From Sphingomonas sp. (lineage in GTDB: Bacteria; Pseudomonadota; Alphaproteobacteria; Sphingomonadales; Sphingomonadaceae), in contig NZ_JAIXHL010000002.1 of the NCBI RefSeq assembly GCF_030145815.1, forward strand, positions 124,001 to 188,000: a stretch of DNA of 64,000 bases, given 5' to 3'. The notes under the pieces are model-generated. The model made no database searches, was not told where the DNA came from, and worked only from the letters and a program-made list of their open reading frames with translations. Position 1 is the first letter of the stretch. Every line of letters begins with the position of its first letter. Of the stretch, positions 31,600 to 40,911 are shown in pieces. Position numbers and translations under genes: made by a program.

Positions 31600-33186
31600 T
31601 TAGCCCCCGATCCCCACTTCCCCCGGCGCGGGCGTGTTGACGTGGCTCCAGATCGCGCTGACCACGACCGAGCCTTCGCCGACGCTGCTGGCGACGCGCT
31701 TGACCGAGCCGGAGCGGACGTCGCCCACCGCGAAGATGCCGGGGCACGAGGTGGCGTAGCTGGACGCTGCCCCGACTTCCGCACCGGTGCGGACGAAGCC
31801 GTGGCTGTCGAGTTCGACCAGGCCGGACAGCCAGTCGGTGTTGGGCGCGGCGCCGATCATGATGAACAGCGCGCGGCAATCCACCGCGTGGCTGCCCGCG
31901 GGTCCGGTGAACACGACGCGCTCGAGATGATCGTCGCCGTCGAGCCGTTCGAGCTGGCTGTGCGTGTGGATGACGATGCGCGGGTCGGCTTCGAGCCGGT
32001 CGCGCAGATAGGCGCTCATCGTGTCGGCCAGACTGGCACCGCGCACGACGACATGGACGCGTTTGGCGACGCGCGAGAGATACATCGCCGCCTGCCCCGC
32101 GCTGTTGCCGCCACCGACGACGACCGCTTCGGTCTGCGCGCAGAGGCGCGCCTCCATCTCGGTCGCGGCGTAATAGATGCCGGCGCCTTCGAACGTTTCG
32201 AGCCGGTCGAGCGGGAGGCGGCGATATTGCACGCCGGTGGCGACCAGCACCGCGCGGGCGCACAGCTCCTCACCCCCGTCGAGCGTGGCGCAGAAGCCAT
32301 CGTCGCGGCGGGCAAGCGCCTCGACCCGGCGCGGCATCGCGAAGCAGGTGCCGAACTTCATCGCCTGAACCTGTCCGCGAAAAGTGAGGTCCGCGCCGGA
32401 AATGCCGGTGGGAAAGCCCATATAGTTTTCGATGCGCGAGCTGGTCCCGGCCTGTCCGCCGATCGCGCAATCCTCGATCACCAACGCACGCAGCCCTTCC
32501 GACCCGGCATAGACGGCGGCGGCGACCCCGGCCGGGCCGGCACCGACGATCAGCAGGTCGAACGGCTCGGTCGAGCTGGCGGTGAGGTCGAGGCCGAGAT
32601 GGCCGGCGACCGCGCGCGGCGTGGGATCGGGGATCGGATGGCCCGACCAGCTGACCTGCGGTTCGCCCTCCGCCTCTTCATGGAACGGGATGCGGTTGCG
32701 GTGGAGGAAACTGGCGACGCGCGCGACCGCGGGATCGCGATCGGCCCCGCGCACGACGAGGCTGCTGTCGCCCGCCTCGAAGATGCGGCGGCGGCGCGCG
32801 GAGAAGACGGTGAGGATATGGTCGCCGATCTCGGGGACCGCGCTCATCAGGCGGAGCATGTCCGTGCGCGGAGCTTCGAGCGTGCGCGTGGCGACGCTGG
32901 CGCGCATCGTCAGCGTCAGCGGGCCGCCGTTGAGAAAGGCGAGTTCGCCCATGAACTGGCCGGCGCGCAGGCTGCCCGGGCGGAGGCGTTCACCCGTGGC
33001 TGGGTCGGCGATCTCAATCTCGCCCTCTTCGACCAGCACGAAGCGGTCCTGCGGCGCACCGGCCGGCAGCACGATGTCGCCCGGTTGATAATGGCGGGTG
33101 GTGGAGATCGCCCGGATGGCGGCGAGATGGGCGTCCGCAAAGGGACGCGGGGCCATGGTGCTGAGGTCGCCGCCGATCGATTCCAT
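31600..33186 (-). CDS. CNBD - glutaredoxin-like - FAD/NAD(P) oxidoreductase fusion
   Basis: A 528-residue three-part protein. Residues about 25-130 form a cyclic-nucleotide-binding-type barrel (QPGDIVLPAGAPQDRFVLVEEGE; GELAFLNGGPLTLTMRA) lacking the usual Arg of the phosphate cassette. About 143-200 is a glutaredoxin-like segment (VASFLHRNRIPFHEE..GHPIPDPTPRAVAGHLGL, without a CxxC). From about 208 a thioredoxin-reductase fold follows: IVGAGPAGVAAAVYAGSEGL for FAD, GIGGQAGTSSRIENYMGFP-like core, VVVGGGNSAGQAAMYL for NAD(P)H, and FAVGDVRSG. The disulfide CxxC of TrxB is absent: the position reads YYAATEMEARL. So it is not a standard thioredoxin reductase; acceptor unknown. Confidence 0.85.
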   Translation of the reverse strand: MESIGGDLSTMAPRPFADAHLAAIRAISTTRHYQPGDIVLPAGAPQDRFVLVEEGEIEIADPATGERLRPGSLRAGQFMGELAFLNGGPLTLTMRASVATRTLEAPRTDMLRLMSAVPEIGDHILTVFSARRRRIFEAGDSSLVVRGADRDPAVARVASFLHRNRIPFHEEAEGEPQVSWSGHPIPDPTPRAVAGHLGLDLTASSTEPFDLLIVGAGPAGVAAAVYAGSEGLRALVIEDCAIGGQAGTSSRIENYMGFPTGISGADLTFRGQVQAMKFGTCFAMPRRVEALARRDDGFCATLDGGEELCARAVLVATGVQYRRLPLDRLETFEGAGIYYAATEMEARLCAQTEAVVVGGGNSAGQAAMYLSRVAKRVHVVVRGASLADTMSAYLRDRLEADPRIVIHTHSQLERLDGDDHLERVVFTGPAGSHAVDCRALFIMIGAAPNTDWLSGLVELDSHGFVRTGAEVGAASSYATSCPGIFAVGDVRSGSVKRVASSVGEGSVVVSAIWSHVNTPAPGEVGIGG

Positions 33187-33254
33187 GGGGGGAGTGTATC
33201 GGGGCGCGGCGGGGGTGCCAACGGGGCTTGATGCGGGTTTGCTTCACCGAGCTC

Positions 33255-33360
33255 GTCACCCCGGCCTTGGGCCGGGGTCCACCGGGAGGCGGGACCGGGA
33301 GTTGAGGCTTGATCGATGCGCTTGGGGTGGAGTGGACCCCGGCACGGGGGCCGGGGTGAC
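33255..33360. repeat. REP-like palindromic element, family 2 (copy 1)
   Basis: Two hairpins, 106 bases overall: GTCACCCCGGCC..GGCCGGGGTCCAC at the left and GTGGACCCCGG..CCGGGGTGAC at the right. It is most of the non-coding stretch 33187-33489 between the CNBD oxidoreductase and katG. The outer GTCACC/GGTGAC ends recur in other elements of the window. Confidence 0.9.
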
Positions 33361-33454
33361 GATGCATTTGTGACGGCGGCAAGAGCGAGAACGACCGCGG
33401 CGGGGTGTCCCGGCGCGGCCGTGTCTCTGCGAGGCATTGACTGCCCCACCCCAA

Positions 33455-33486
33455 CCCCTCCCCTGAAGGGGAGGGGCTTTCTTTCT
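33455..33486. terminator. Strong hairpin beside the katG stop
   Basis: CCCCTCCCC-TGAA-GGGGAGGGG followed on the plus strand by CTTTCTTTCT. It lies 14 bases past the katG stop on katG's transcript side, where its T-rich flank is on the wrong side for katG; it may still stabilise or end that transcript. Confidence 0.5.
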
Positions 33487-33489
33487 GCT

Positions 33490-35769
<2,280 letters not shown>

Positions 35770-35847
35770 TCAGTGCGAGTGAGGAAATCGATTATGTCGC
35801 GGTTTTGTCATCGATTAGGGCGAACGAGGTGGGGATTGCATCCATTC

Positions 35848-35952
35848 GTCACCCCGGCCTCGTGCCGGGGTCCACCCAACCTCAAGCGCGGCGATTGAGC
35901 CGCTTGCTTCGCGCCAGCCTCCCAGTGGACCCCGGCACAAGGCCGGGGTGAC
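35848..35952. repeat. REP-like palindromic element, family 2 (copy 2)
   Basis: GTCACCCCGGCC..GCCGGGGTCCAC and GTGGACCCCGGC..GGCCGGGGTGAC around a 50-base centre. Arms are nearly identical with copy 1 at 33.3 kb, so katG is bracketed by two copies of the same family. It fills most of the gap 35692-35956. Confidence 0.9.
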
Positions 35953-35956
35953 AAGA

Positions 35957-36205
35957 TCAATTCGAGCGAATCGCGTCGATGAGTTCGTCCTTGGTCATGT
36001 CGGAGCGGCCTTCGATGCCGATCTCCTTGGCCTCGTCGTACAGTTCTTCCTTGGTGCGATCCTCGAGCCGGGTGCTCTTGTGGTCGAGCGAGCCTTCCGC
36101 CTTGGCGTTGGCGATGCGCGCGGCTTTCTCCTTCGACGCGCCGTCCTTGCGCAGCTCTTCGTAGAGTTTGTCGTCCTTGATCTGAGGTCCGTGGTCCTTG
36201 GCCAT
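35957..36205 (-). CDS. Small Rho_N-domain-like protein
   Basis: An 82-residue, highly charged protein: AKDHGPQIKDDKLYEELRKD, SKEKAARIANAKAEGS, then TKEELYDEAKEIGIEGRSDM and TKDELIDAIRSN. The C-terminal 35 residues match the Rho termination factor N-terminal (SAP-like) fold, a two-helix nucleic-acid-binding motif. Likely binds nucleic acid, perhaps as a stress or chromatin-like factor. The upstream open frame is ignored because the ATG at 36205 is the first with a plausible protein. Confidence 0.8.
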   Translation of the reverse strand: MAKDHGPQIKDDKLYEELRKDGASKEKAARIANAKAEGSLDHKSTRLEDRTKEELYDEAKEIGIEGRSDMTKDELIDAIRSN

Positions 36206-36341
36206 GATACGTCTCCTGCCGATCTCAAGAAAACCTACGGGGAAACACAATGATCCCGGATTTGATGTGACAAACAGGCGACAAAGCCGGATCGACTGCC
36301 TATATGCCCGCGGATCGACCAACGACTCCCCCGAAGGGCCG

Positions 36342-37793
36342 ATGCTGACCACACATCCGTTCGATGACGACAAGCTGCGCGAAGAGTGCGGCGTATTCGG
36401 TGTTTCCGGTGCCGAGGGCGCAGCCGCGCTTGTCGCGCTGGGCCTCCATGCACTCCAGCATCGCGGGCAGGAGGCCGCCGGCATCACCAGCTTTGACGGC
36501 GCGCATTTCCATACGCACCGCGCGATGGGCCATGTTGCGGGCAATTTCGACCGCGATGAGGTGATCCGCGCGCTGGCCGGCGATGTCGCGTGCGGCCATG
36601 TCCGCTATTCGACCACCGGCGAGACCGCGCTGCGCAACGTCCAGCCGCTCTATGCCGAGCTGGCGAGCGGCGGGTTCGCGGTGGCGCATAACGGCAATAT
36701 CTCAAACGCGATGCATCTGCGCCGCGAGCTGATCCGGCGCGGTTCGATCTTCCAGTCGACGTCGGATACCGAGACGATCATCCATCTGGTCGCGACCAGC
36801 GGCTTCAAGGACCTGCTCGACCGGTTCATCGATGCGCTCAAGCAGGTCGAGGGCGCCTATTCGCTGATCTGCATGACGCAGGAAGGCATGATCGCGTGCC
36901 GCGACCCGCTGGGCATCCGTCCGCTGGTGATGGGCCGCCTTGGCGACAGCTTCATCTTCGCGTCGGAGACGGTGGCGCTCGACGTGGTCGGTGCGACCTA
37001 TGTCCGCGATGTCGAGCCGGGCGAGCTGGTGATCGTCAAGGACGGCGCGATGCGATCGATCCGCCCGTTCACGGCGATCGCGCCGCGCCCGTGCATCTTC
37101 GAATGGGTGTACTTCAGCCGCCCGGATTCGATCGCGCAGGACCGATCGGTCTATACCGTGCGCAAGGGCATCGGCGCCGAGCTGGCGATCGAATCGCCGG
37201 TCGAGGCGGATCTGGTGATCCCGGTGCCGGATTCGGGCGTCCCTGCCGCGATCGGCTATGCCCAGCAATCGGGCATTCCGTTCGAGCTGGGCATCATCCG
37301 CTCGCACTATGTGGGGCGGACGTTCATCCAGCCGAGCGCGGAAGTGCGGCGGCTGGGCGTCAAGCTCAAGCACAATGCCAATCGCGCGCTGATCCAGGGC
37401 AAGCGGATCGTGCTGATCGACGATTCGATCGTGCGCGGCACGACCAGCCTGAAGATCGTCGAGATGATGCGCGAAGCGGGTGCTGCGGAAGTGCATATGC
37501 GCATCGCCAGCCCGCCGACGACGCATAGCTGTTTCTATGGCGTCGACACGCCCGAGCGCTCGAAGCTGCTCGCCGCGCAGCATGACGTGGCCGGCATGGC
37601 CAAGTTCATCAAGGCCGACAGCCTGGCGTTCGTGTCGATCGACGGGCTGTATCGCGCGCTGGGCGAGGCGCGGCGCGGCGACGTGCTGCCGCGCTACTGC
37701 GACGCGTGCTTTACCGGCGAATATCCGACCCAATTGACCGACCATGACGAGCAGGCAATCGGCCAGCTCGCGTTGCTCGACGAGAAGCGCTGA
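36342..37793 (+). CDS. purF: Amidophosphoribosyltransferase
   Basis: A 483-residue enzyme of the first committed purine step: PRPP + glutamine to phosphoribosylamine. Residues LREE-CGVFGVSG show a short propeptide and the N-terminal nucleophile Cys16. HALQHRGQEAAGI and HVRYSTTGE are the glutaminase half; VVLIDDSIVRGTTSLKIV-like sequence (IVLIDDSIVRGTTSL) is the PRPP loop. CFYGVDTP and YCDACFTGEYP contain the Fe-S-ligand Cys of the Bacillus-type enzyme, expected to be oxygen-sensitive. First gene of a pair with the SDR gene 4 bases downstream. Confidence 0.96.
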   Translation: MLTTHPFDDDKLREECGVFGVSGAEGAAALVALGLHALQHRGQEAAGITSFDGAHFHTHRAMGHVAGNFDRDEVIRALAGDVACGHVRYSTTGETALRNVQPLYAELASGGFAVAHNGNISNAMHLRRELIRRGSIFQSTSDTETIIHLVATSGFKDLLDRFIDALKQVEGAYSLICMTQEGMIACRDPLGIRPLVMGRLGDSFIFASETVALDVVGATYVRDVEPGELVIVKDGAMRSIRPFTAIAPRPCIFEWVYFSRPDSIAQDRSVYTVRKGIGAELAIESPVEADLVIPVPDSGVPAAIGYAQQSGIPFELGIIRSHYVGRTFIQPSAEVRRLGVKLKHNANRALIQGKRIVLIDDSIVRGTTSLKIVEMMREAGAAEVHMRIASPPTTHSCFYGVDTPERSKLLAAQHDVAGMAKFIKADSLAFVSIDGLYRALGEARRGDVLPRYCDACFTGEYPTQLTDHDEQAIGQLALLDEKR

Positions 37794-37797
37794 TCGC

Positions 37798-38508
37798 ATG
37801 ACAGAACAGGCACTTGCCGGGCGCATCGCGCTCGTCACCGGCGCGAGCCGTGGGATTGGCGCGGCGACCGCGATCGCGCTGGCGGCACAGGGCGCGCATG
37901 TCGTGCTGACCGCGCGCACCGCCGGCGGTCTTGAAGAGGTCGAGGAAGCGATCTTCGCGGCGGGAGGATCCGCGACGATCGCGCCGATGGATCTGATCGA
38001 GACGGATTCGATCCCGCGCCTCGCCGCCGCGGTGGCGGAACGCTGGGGCAAGCTCGACATCCTGGTCCTGAACGCCGCCGCGCTCGGCACGCTGTCGCAG
38101 ATTTCGGCGTTCGACCCCAAGGAAGTGGCCAAGGTGCTGGCGCTCAACGTCAGCGCCCAGGCGGCGCTGATCGGGGCATTCGACGGCCTGCTGCGCAAGT
38201 CCGACGCGGGCCGCGTGATCGGCGTGACGTCAAAGGTCGGGCGCCAGCCACGCGCCTATTGGGGCCTGTATGGCGCGACCAAGGCGGCGTTCGAGAATCT
38301 GCTGCTGAGCTATGCCGATGAGGTACGCAACCTGACCAAGGTGCGCGTGGCGCTGCTCGATCCGGGCGCGACGCGGACCAAGATGCGCGCGCGGGCGTAT
38401 CCGGGCGAAGCACCCGAGAGCGTCAAGCCGCCGGAAGACGTGGCGGAACGGATCGTCGCGATGCTGGCCGAGGATTTCGAGACGGGGGCGTTTGAGGCGC
38501 TGGGGTGA
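37798..38508 (+). CDS. SDR family oxidoreductase downstream of purF
   Basis: A 236-residue classical short-chain dehydrogenase: TGASRGIGAATAIALAAQGA for the cofactor, LNAAALG (N-A-A in place of NNAG), VTSKVGRQPRAYWGLYGATK with the catalytic Ser region and YxxxK. The C-terminal PEDVAERIVAML is typical. Substrate unknown. It starts 4 bases after purF and so shares its transcript. Confidence 0.88.
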   Translation: MTEQALAGRIALVTGASRGIGAATAIALAAQGAHVVLTARTAGGLEEVEEAIFAAGGSATIAPMDLIETDSIPRLAAAVAERWGKLDILVLNAAALGTLSQISAFDPKEVAKVLALNVSAQAALIGAFDGLLRKSDAGRVIGVTSKVGRQPRAYWGLYGATKAAFENLLLSYADEVRNLTKVRVALLDPGATRTKMRARAYPGEAPESVKPPEDVAERIVAMLAEDFETGAFEALG

Positions 38509-38519
38509 TCCCTCCCCTA

Positions 38520-38611
38520 TCACCCCGGGCTTGACCCGGGGCGGGGCTTCTTACTTCTGCTCGCGACGCACGCCAAGACAGCCCTGCCCCGGGTCAAGCC
38601 CGGGGCGACGA
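38520..38611. repeat. REP-like palindromic element, family 3
   Basis: TCACCCCGGGCTTGACCCGGGG at the left and CCCCGGGTCAAGCCCGGGGCGACGA at the right (arms CCCCGGGCTTGACCCGGGG / CCCCGGGTCAAGCCCGGGG), 92 bases. It follows the SDR stop by 11 bases and may end that transcript. Confidence 0.88.
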
Positions 38612-38646
38612 AATTTAGGTGATCGCTGGCTGCCCCCTCGACTTCC

Positions 38647-38735
38647 GTCATGCTGAACTTGTTTCAGCATCCACAGCGCAGCAGGCGACTGAGCCGCTGG
38701 TGGAGACGCGGATCCTGAAACGAGTTCAGGATGAC
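38647..38735. repeat. REP-like palindromic element, family 4
   Basis: GTCATGCTGAACTTGTTTCAGC and GATCCTGAAACGAGTTCAGGATGAC form two hairpins in about 89 bases. The GTCA..TGAC ends and two-hairpin build are like families 1-3 although the stems differ. It lies between two genes that converge. Confidence 0.88.
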
Positions 38736-38772
38736 GGTGGGGTGGTTGATCGCGGCCCTATCCAACAGGAGT

Positions 38773-39084
38773 TTAGCTGTCTGACCGGACAAACTGGCTT
38801 GCGAACTGCGTGTTATATGCGTGGAACTCGCCTTCTGGCGTGATCACCAATTCGGTCACATTTGATCGCTGAAAATCATCCTCACCCGCTGGGTCGTTGA
38901 TTTTCAAGCTCACGGTCAGCGCACCATCGTCCGTCCCCAGCAATTTGAAGTCGTAGGCGACTAGCTTGCCGAAGCAGCTAACCTCGCCACCCGAAACAAC
39001 CAACTCAGACGTCGAATCTTCGGCGTCGACCCATCGACCTTGCATTTGCGTGGGAAGCGATACGCTTCGGTCCTGTCGTTCCAT
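38773..39084 (-). CDS. Small hypothetical protein, beta-rich
   Basis: A 103-residue soluble protein (QMQGRWVDAEDSTSELVVSG, VAYDFKLLGTDDGALTVSLK, FQRSNVTELVITPEGEFHAY). Alternating hydrophobic/charged strands suggest a small beta-barrel. No family recognised. It lies 4 bases after the FKBP stop on the same strand, so is probably the last gene of the GGDEF-hydrolase-FKBP operon. Confidence 0.6.
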   Translation of the reverse strand: MERQDRSVSLPTQMQGRWVDAEDSTSELVVSGGEVSCFGKLVAYDFKLLGTDDGALTVSLKINDPAGEDDFQRSNVTELVITPEGEFHAYNTQFASQFVRSDS

Positions 39085-39088
39085 CCCT

Positions 39089-39571
39089 CTACTCCCCCGC
39101 CCCTTCGATCCCCAGCAACTCCACCGTGAACAGCAAGGTCGCGCCGCCCGGGATCGGGCCGCGGCCGGCGGGGCCGTAGGCGATGTCAGAGGGAATCGCG
39201 AACTCCACCTTGTCGCCGACGCCCATCAGCTGGACGCCCTCGGTCCAGCCGCGGATGACGCGGTTGAGCGGGAAGGTGATCGGCTGGCCGCGCTTGATCG
39301 AGCTGTCGAATTCGGCGCCGTCGGTGAAGGTCCCGACATAATGCACCGTCACGCGGTCGGTCGGTCCGGGATGCTGGCCGGAGCCGTTGCCCGCGATCAG
39401 CCGCCAGCGCAGGCCGCTTTTCGTCACGTTCCAGCCTGCGCCGCCGTGCCGCTGCGCGAGCGCGAGCGATTGCTGATTGTGCCAGGCGACGTCCTGCGAC
39501 CGGTCGGGCGCGTCCTGCGCGGCGGCGGGGAGCGCGATCAGCGCGGCGGCGATTGCGATGATGGGCTTCAT
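39089..39571 (-). CDS. FKBP-type peptidyl-prolyl isomerase, exported
   Basis: A 160-residue periplasmic isomerase. Signal peptide KPIIAIAAALIALPAAAQ. The FKBP domain has TVHYVGTFTDGAEFDSSIKRG, ITFPLNRVIRGWTEGVQLMG and KVEFAIPSDIAYGPAGRGP, then PGGATLLFTVELLGI, all the usual drug/substrate-pocket residues. It would speed prolyl folding of exported proteins. Start at 39571 overlaps the hydrolase stop (ATGA). Confidence 0.92.
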   Translation of the reverse strand: MKPIIAIAAALIALPAAAQDAPDRSQDVAWHNQQSLALAQRHGGAGWNVTKSGLRWRLIAGNGSGQHPGPTDRVTVHYVGTFTDGAEFDSSIKRGQPITFPLNRVIRGWTEGVQLMGVGDKVEFAIPSDIAYGPAGRGPIPGGATLLFTVELLGIEGAGE

Positions 39572-40458
39572 GCTGCGAGGAACGCCTTGACCTGTGCCTG
39601 GAAGAAGGGGGCGTTGTCCCACATGATGAAGTGCGCGGAAGACGGCACGCGCACCAGCTTCGCGCCTTTGATCGGGGCGAAGGATGCCTGATAGAAGCCG
39701 TCCATCTGCGCGTCGGTGACCGGTGCGCCACGGGGCGTCACATAGAGCACCGTGGTCGGCGCGGTGATCTTGCCGAGTTCGGGCATCAAATTGGTCATGA
39801 TCAGTTCGCCATAGGCGCGCGCGGAGACGTCGCGGTCGGACTTCATCGCGTCCTCCAGCGCGGGCGCGCGCATGGCTTCGGTCGCGACCATCGACGCGAT
39901 CGTGCCTTCAAGCTGCTTGGCATAGGCATCCTGCGGGCTGTTACGCATCCCGGCCATGATCTGGTCGGCGATCGGCTTGAGCGTCTCCGGCGTCGCCTGC
40001 GGGCCGCCAAACATCGCGCCGAGGAAGGGGAGCATGTCGACGACCATCAGCTTGCCGACCTGATCCGGGTGGCGCGCAGCGAGCATCATCGCCATCGTCC
40101 CGCCCATCGAATGGCCGATCACCGCGACCTTGCCGAGCTTGTTCTCCGCGATGTAGCGCGAGATTTCCTCGGCCACCGGTGCGGCGACATTGCCTTCAGT
40201 GTTCCCACCCTTGTCGAGCCCACCGAACCCGCGCACCTGCACCTTGTGGTAACGATAGCCGGGGAGCGCTGCGGTCATTTCCGCCCAGACGCGGGGGCTG
40301 GAGGACAGGCCGGGGATCAGGATGACATCGGCACCCTTCCCCTCCACCGTCACAACGATGCGGTCGGAGGCGAAGCCCTTCGCCGCGGCGGGCGTGGGGA
40401 GCAGGGCTGCGGTCAGCAGCATCGCCAGTGTCGCGAACAGGCCGCGGCGGTTCATCAT
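39568..40458 (-). CDS. Exported alpha/beta hydrolase
   Basis: A 296-residue hydrolase with a signal peptide beginning MMNRRGLFATLAMLLTAALL; the RR pair could also suit Tat export. LIPGLSSSPRVWAEM is the oxyanion region, VAVIGHSMGGTMAMML holds the nucleophile Ser, and RVPSSAHFIMWDNAP the catalytic His. Substrate unknown; esters are common in the family. Directly follows the hypothetical gene without a gap, and its stop overlaps the FKBP start. Confidence 0.88.
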   Translation of the reverse strand: MMNRRGLFATLAMLLTAALLPTPAAAKGFASDRIVVTVEGKGADVILIPGLSSSPRVWAEMTAALPGYRYHKVQVRGFGGLDKGGNTEGNVAAPVAEEISRYIAENKLGKVAVIGHSMGGTMAMMLAARHPDQVGKLMVVDMLPFLGAMFGGPQATPETLKPIADQIMAGMRNSPQDAYAKQLEGTIASMVATEAMRAPALEDAMKSDRDVSARAYGELIMTNLMPELGKITAPTTVLYVTPRGAPVTDAQMDGFYQASFAPIKGAKLVRVPSSAHFIMWDNAPFFQAQVKAFLAA

Positions 40459-40911
40459 CTAATCCCTCCCAAATGACAGGCGCCATGCCGGCGGTGCCGG
40501 GTCGCCCAGTTCGATGACCAGTTCTTCGTCCACCACCGCGTCTTCGTCCAGTTCCTCGGCGCTGAAAATCTCGCGATTCATCACGAAGCTGCCGTGATAG
40601 CCCGAGAAGCGCCAGTCGCCAGTCACTTCGGTGCCGTCCGCGCTGATCCGGCCCGAATAGGCAACGCTGTGCGCCAGCGGGCCAGCCGGGTCATATTGTT
40701 TGGTGAAGACCAGCGTATCGGCGCTGCGTGTTCCGGACACGAAGGCGCGTCGGATGTCGGACAGGCCGGTATCGTCGGGTTCGGTGATCGTCCCCTCCAC
40801 CGCGCCGCCAAACTCCTCGAGATGCGCGATGAAGCTGTTTTCGGGCACGTCCCAGCCGGTCGCGAAATAGCGGCCATACCAGACGCCGGTCGCGTCGCGG
40901 GGGTCGTTCAT
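40459..40911 (-). CDS. Hypothetical protein, lipocalin-like
   Basis: A 150-residue soluble protein: TGVWYGRYFATGWDVPENS, EEFGGAVEGTITEPD, SADTLVFTKQYDPAG, then TGDWRFSGYHGSFVMNRE. The succession of G-x-W-x-G strands suggests a small beta-barrel. The acidic tail (AEELDEDAVVDEELVIEL) is notable. No family recognised. Starts inside the stop of the GGDEF/EAL gene (ATGA), so co-expressed. Confidence 0.7.
   Translation of the reverse strand: MNDPRDATGVWYGRYFATGWDVPENSFIAHLEEFGGAVEGTITEPDDTGLSDIRRAFVSGTRSADTLVFTKQYDPAGPLAHSVAYSGRISADGTEVTGDWRFSGYHGSFVMNREIFSAEELDEDAVVDEELVIELGDPAPPAWRLSFGRD

Noticed and set aside
31600..33186. Annotation as thioredoxin reductase (trxB)
   Set aside because: No CxxC in the NAD(P)H domain and two extra N-terminal domains.
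31246..33231. A 661-codon plus-strand frame across the CNBD oxidoreductase
   Set aside because: The minus-strand protein has FAD and NAD(P) motifs; the plus frame is a shadow.
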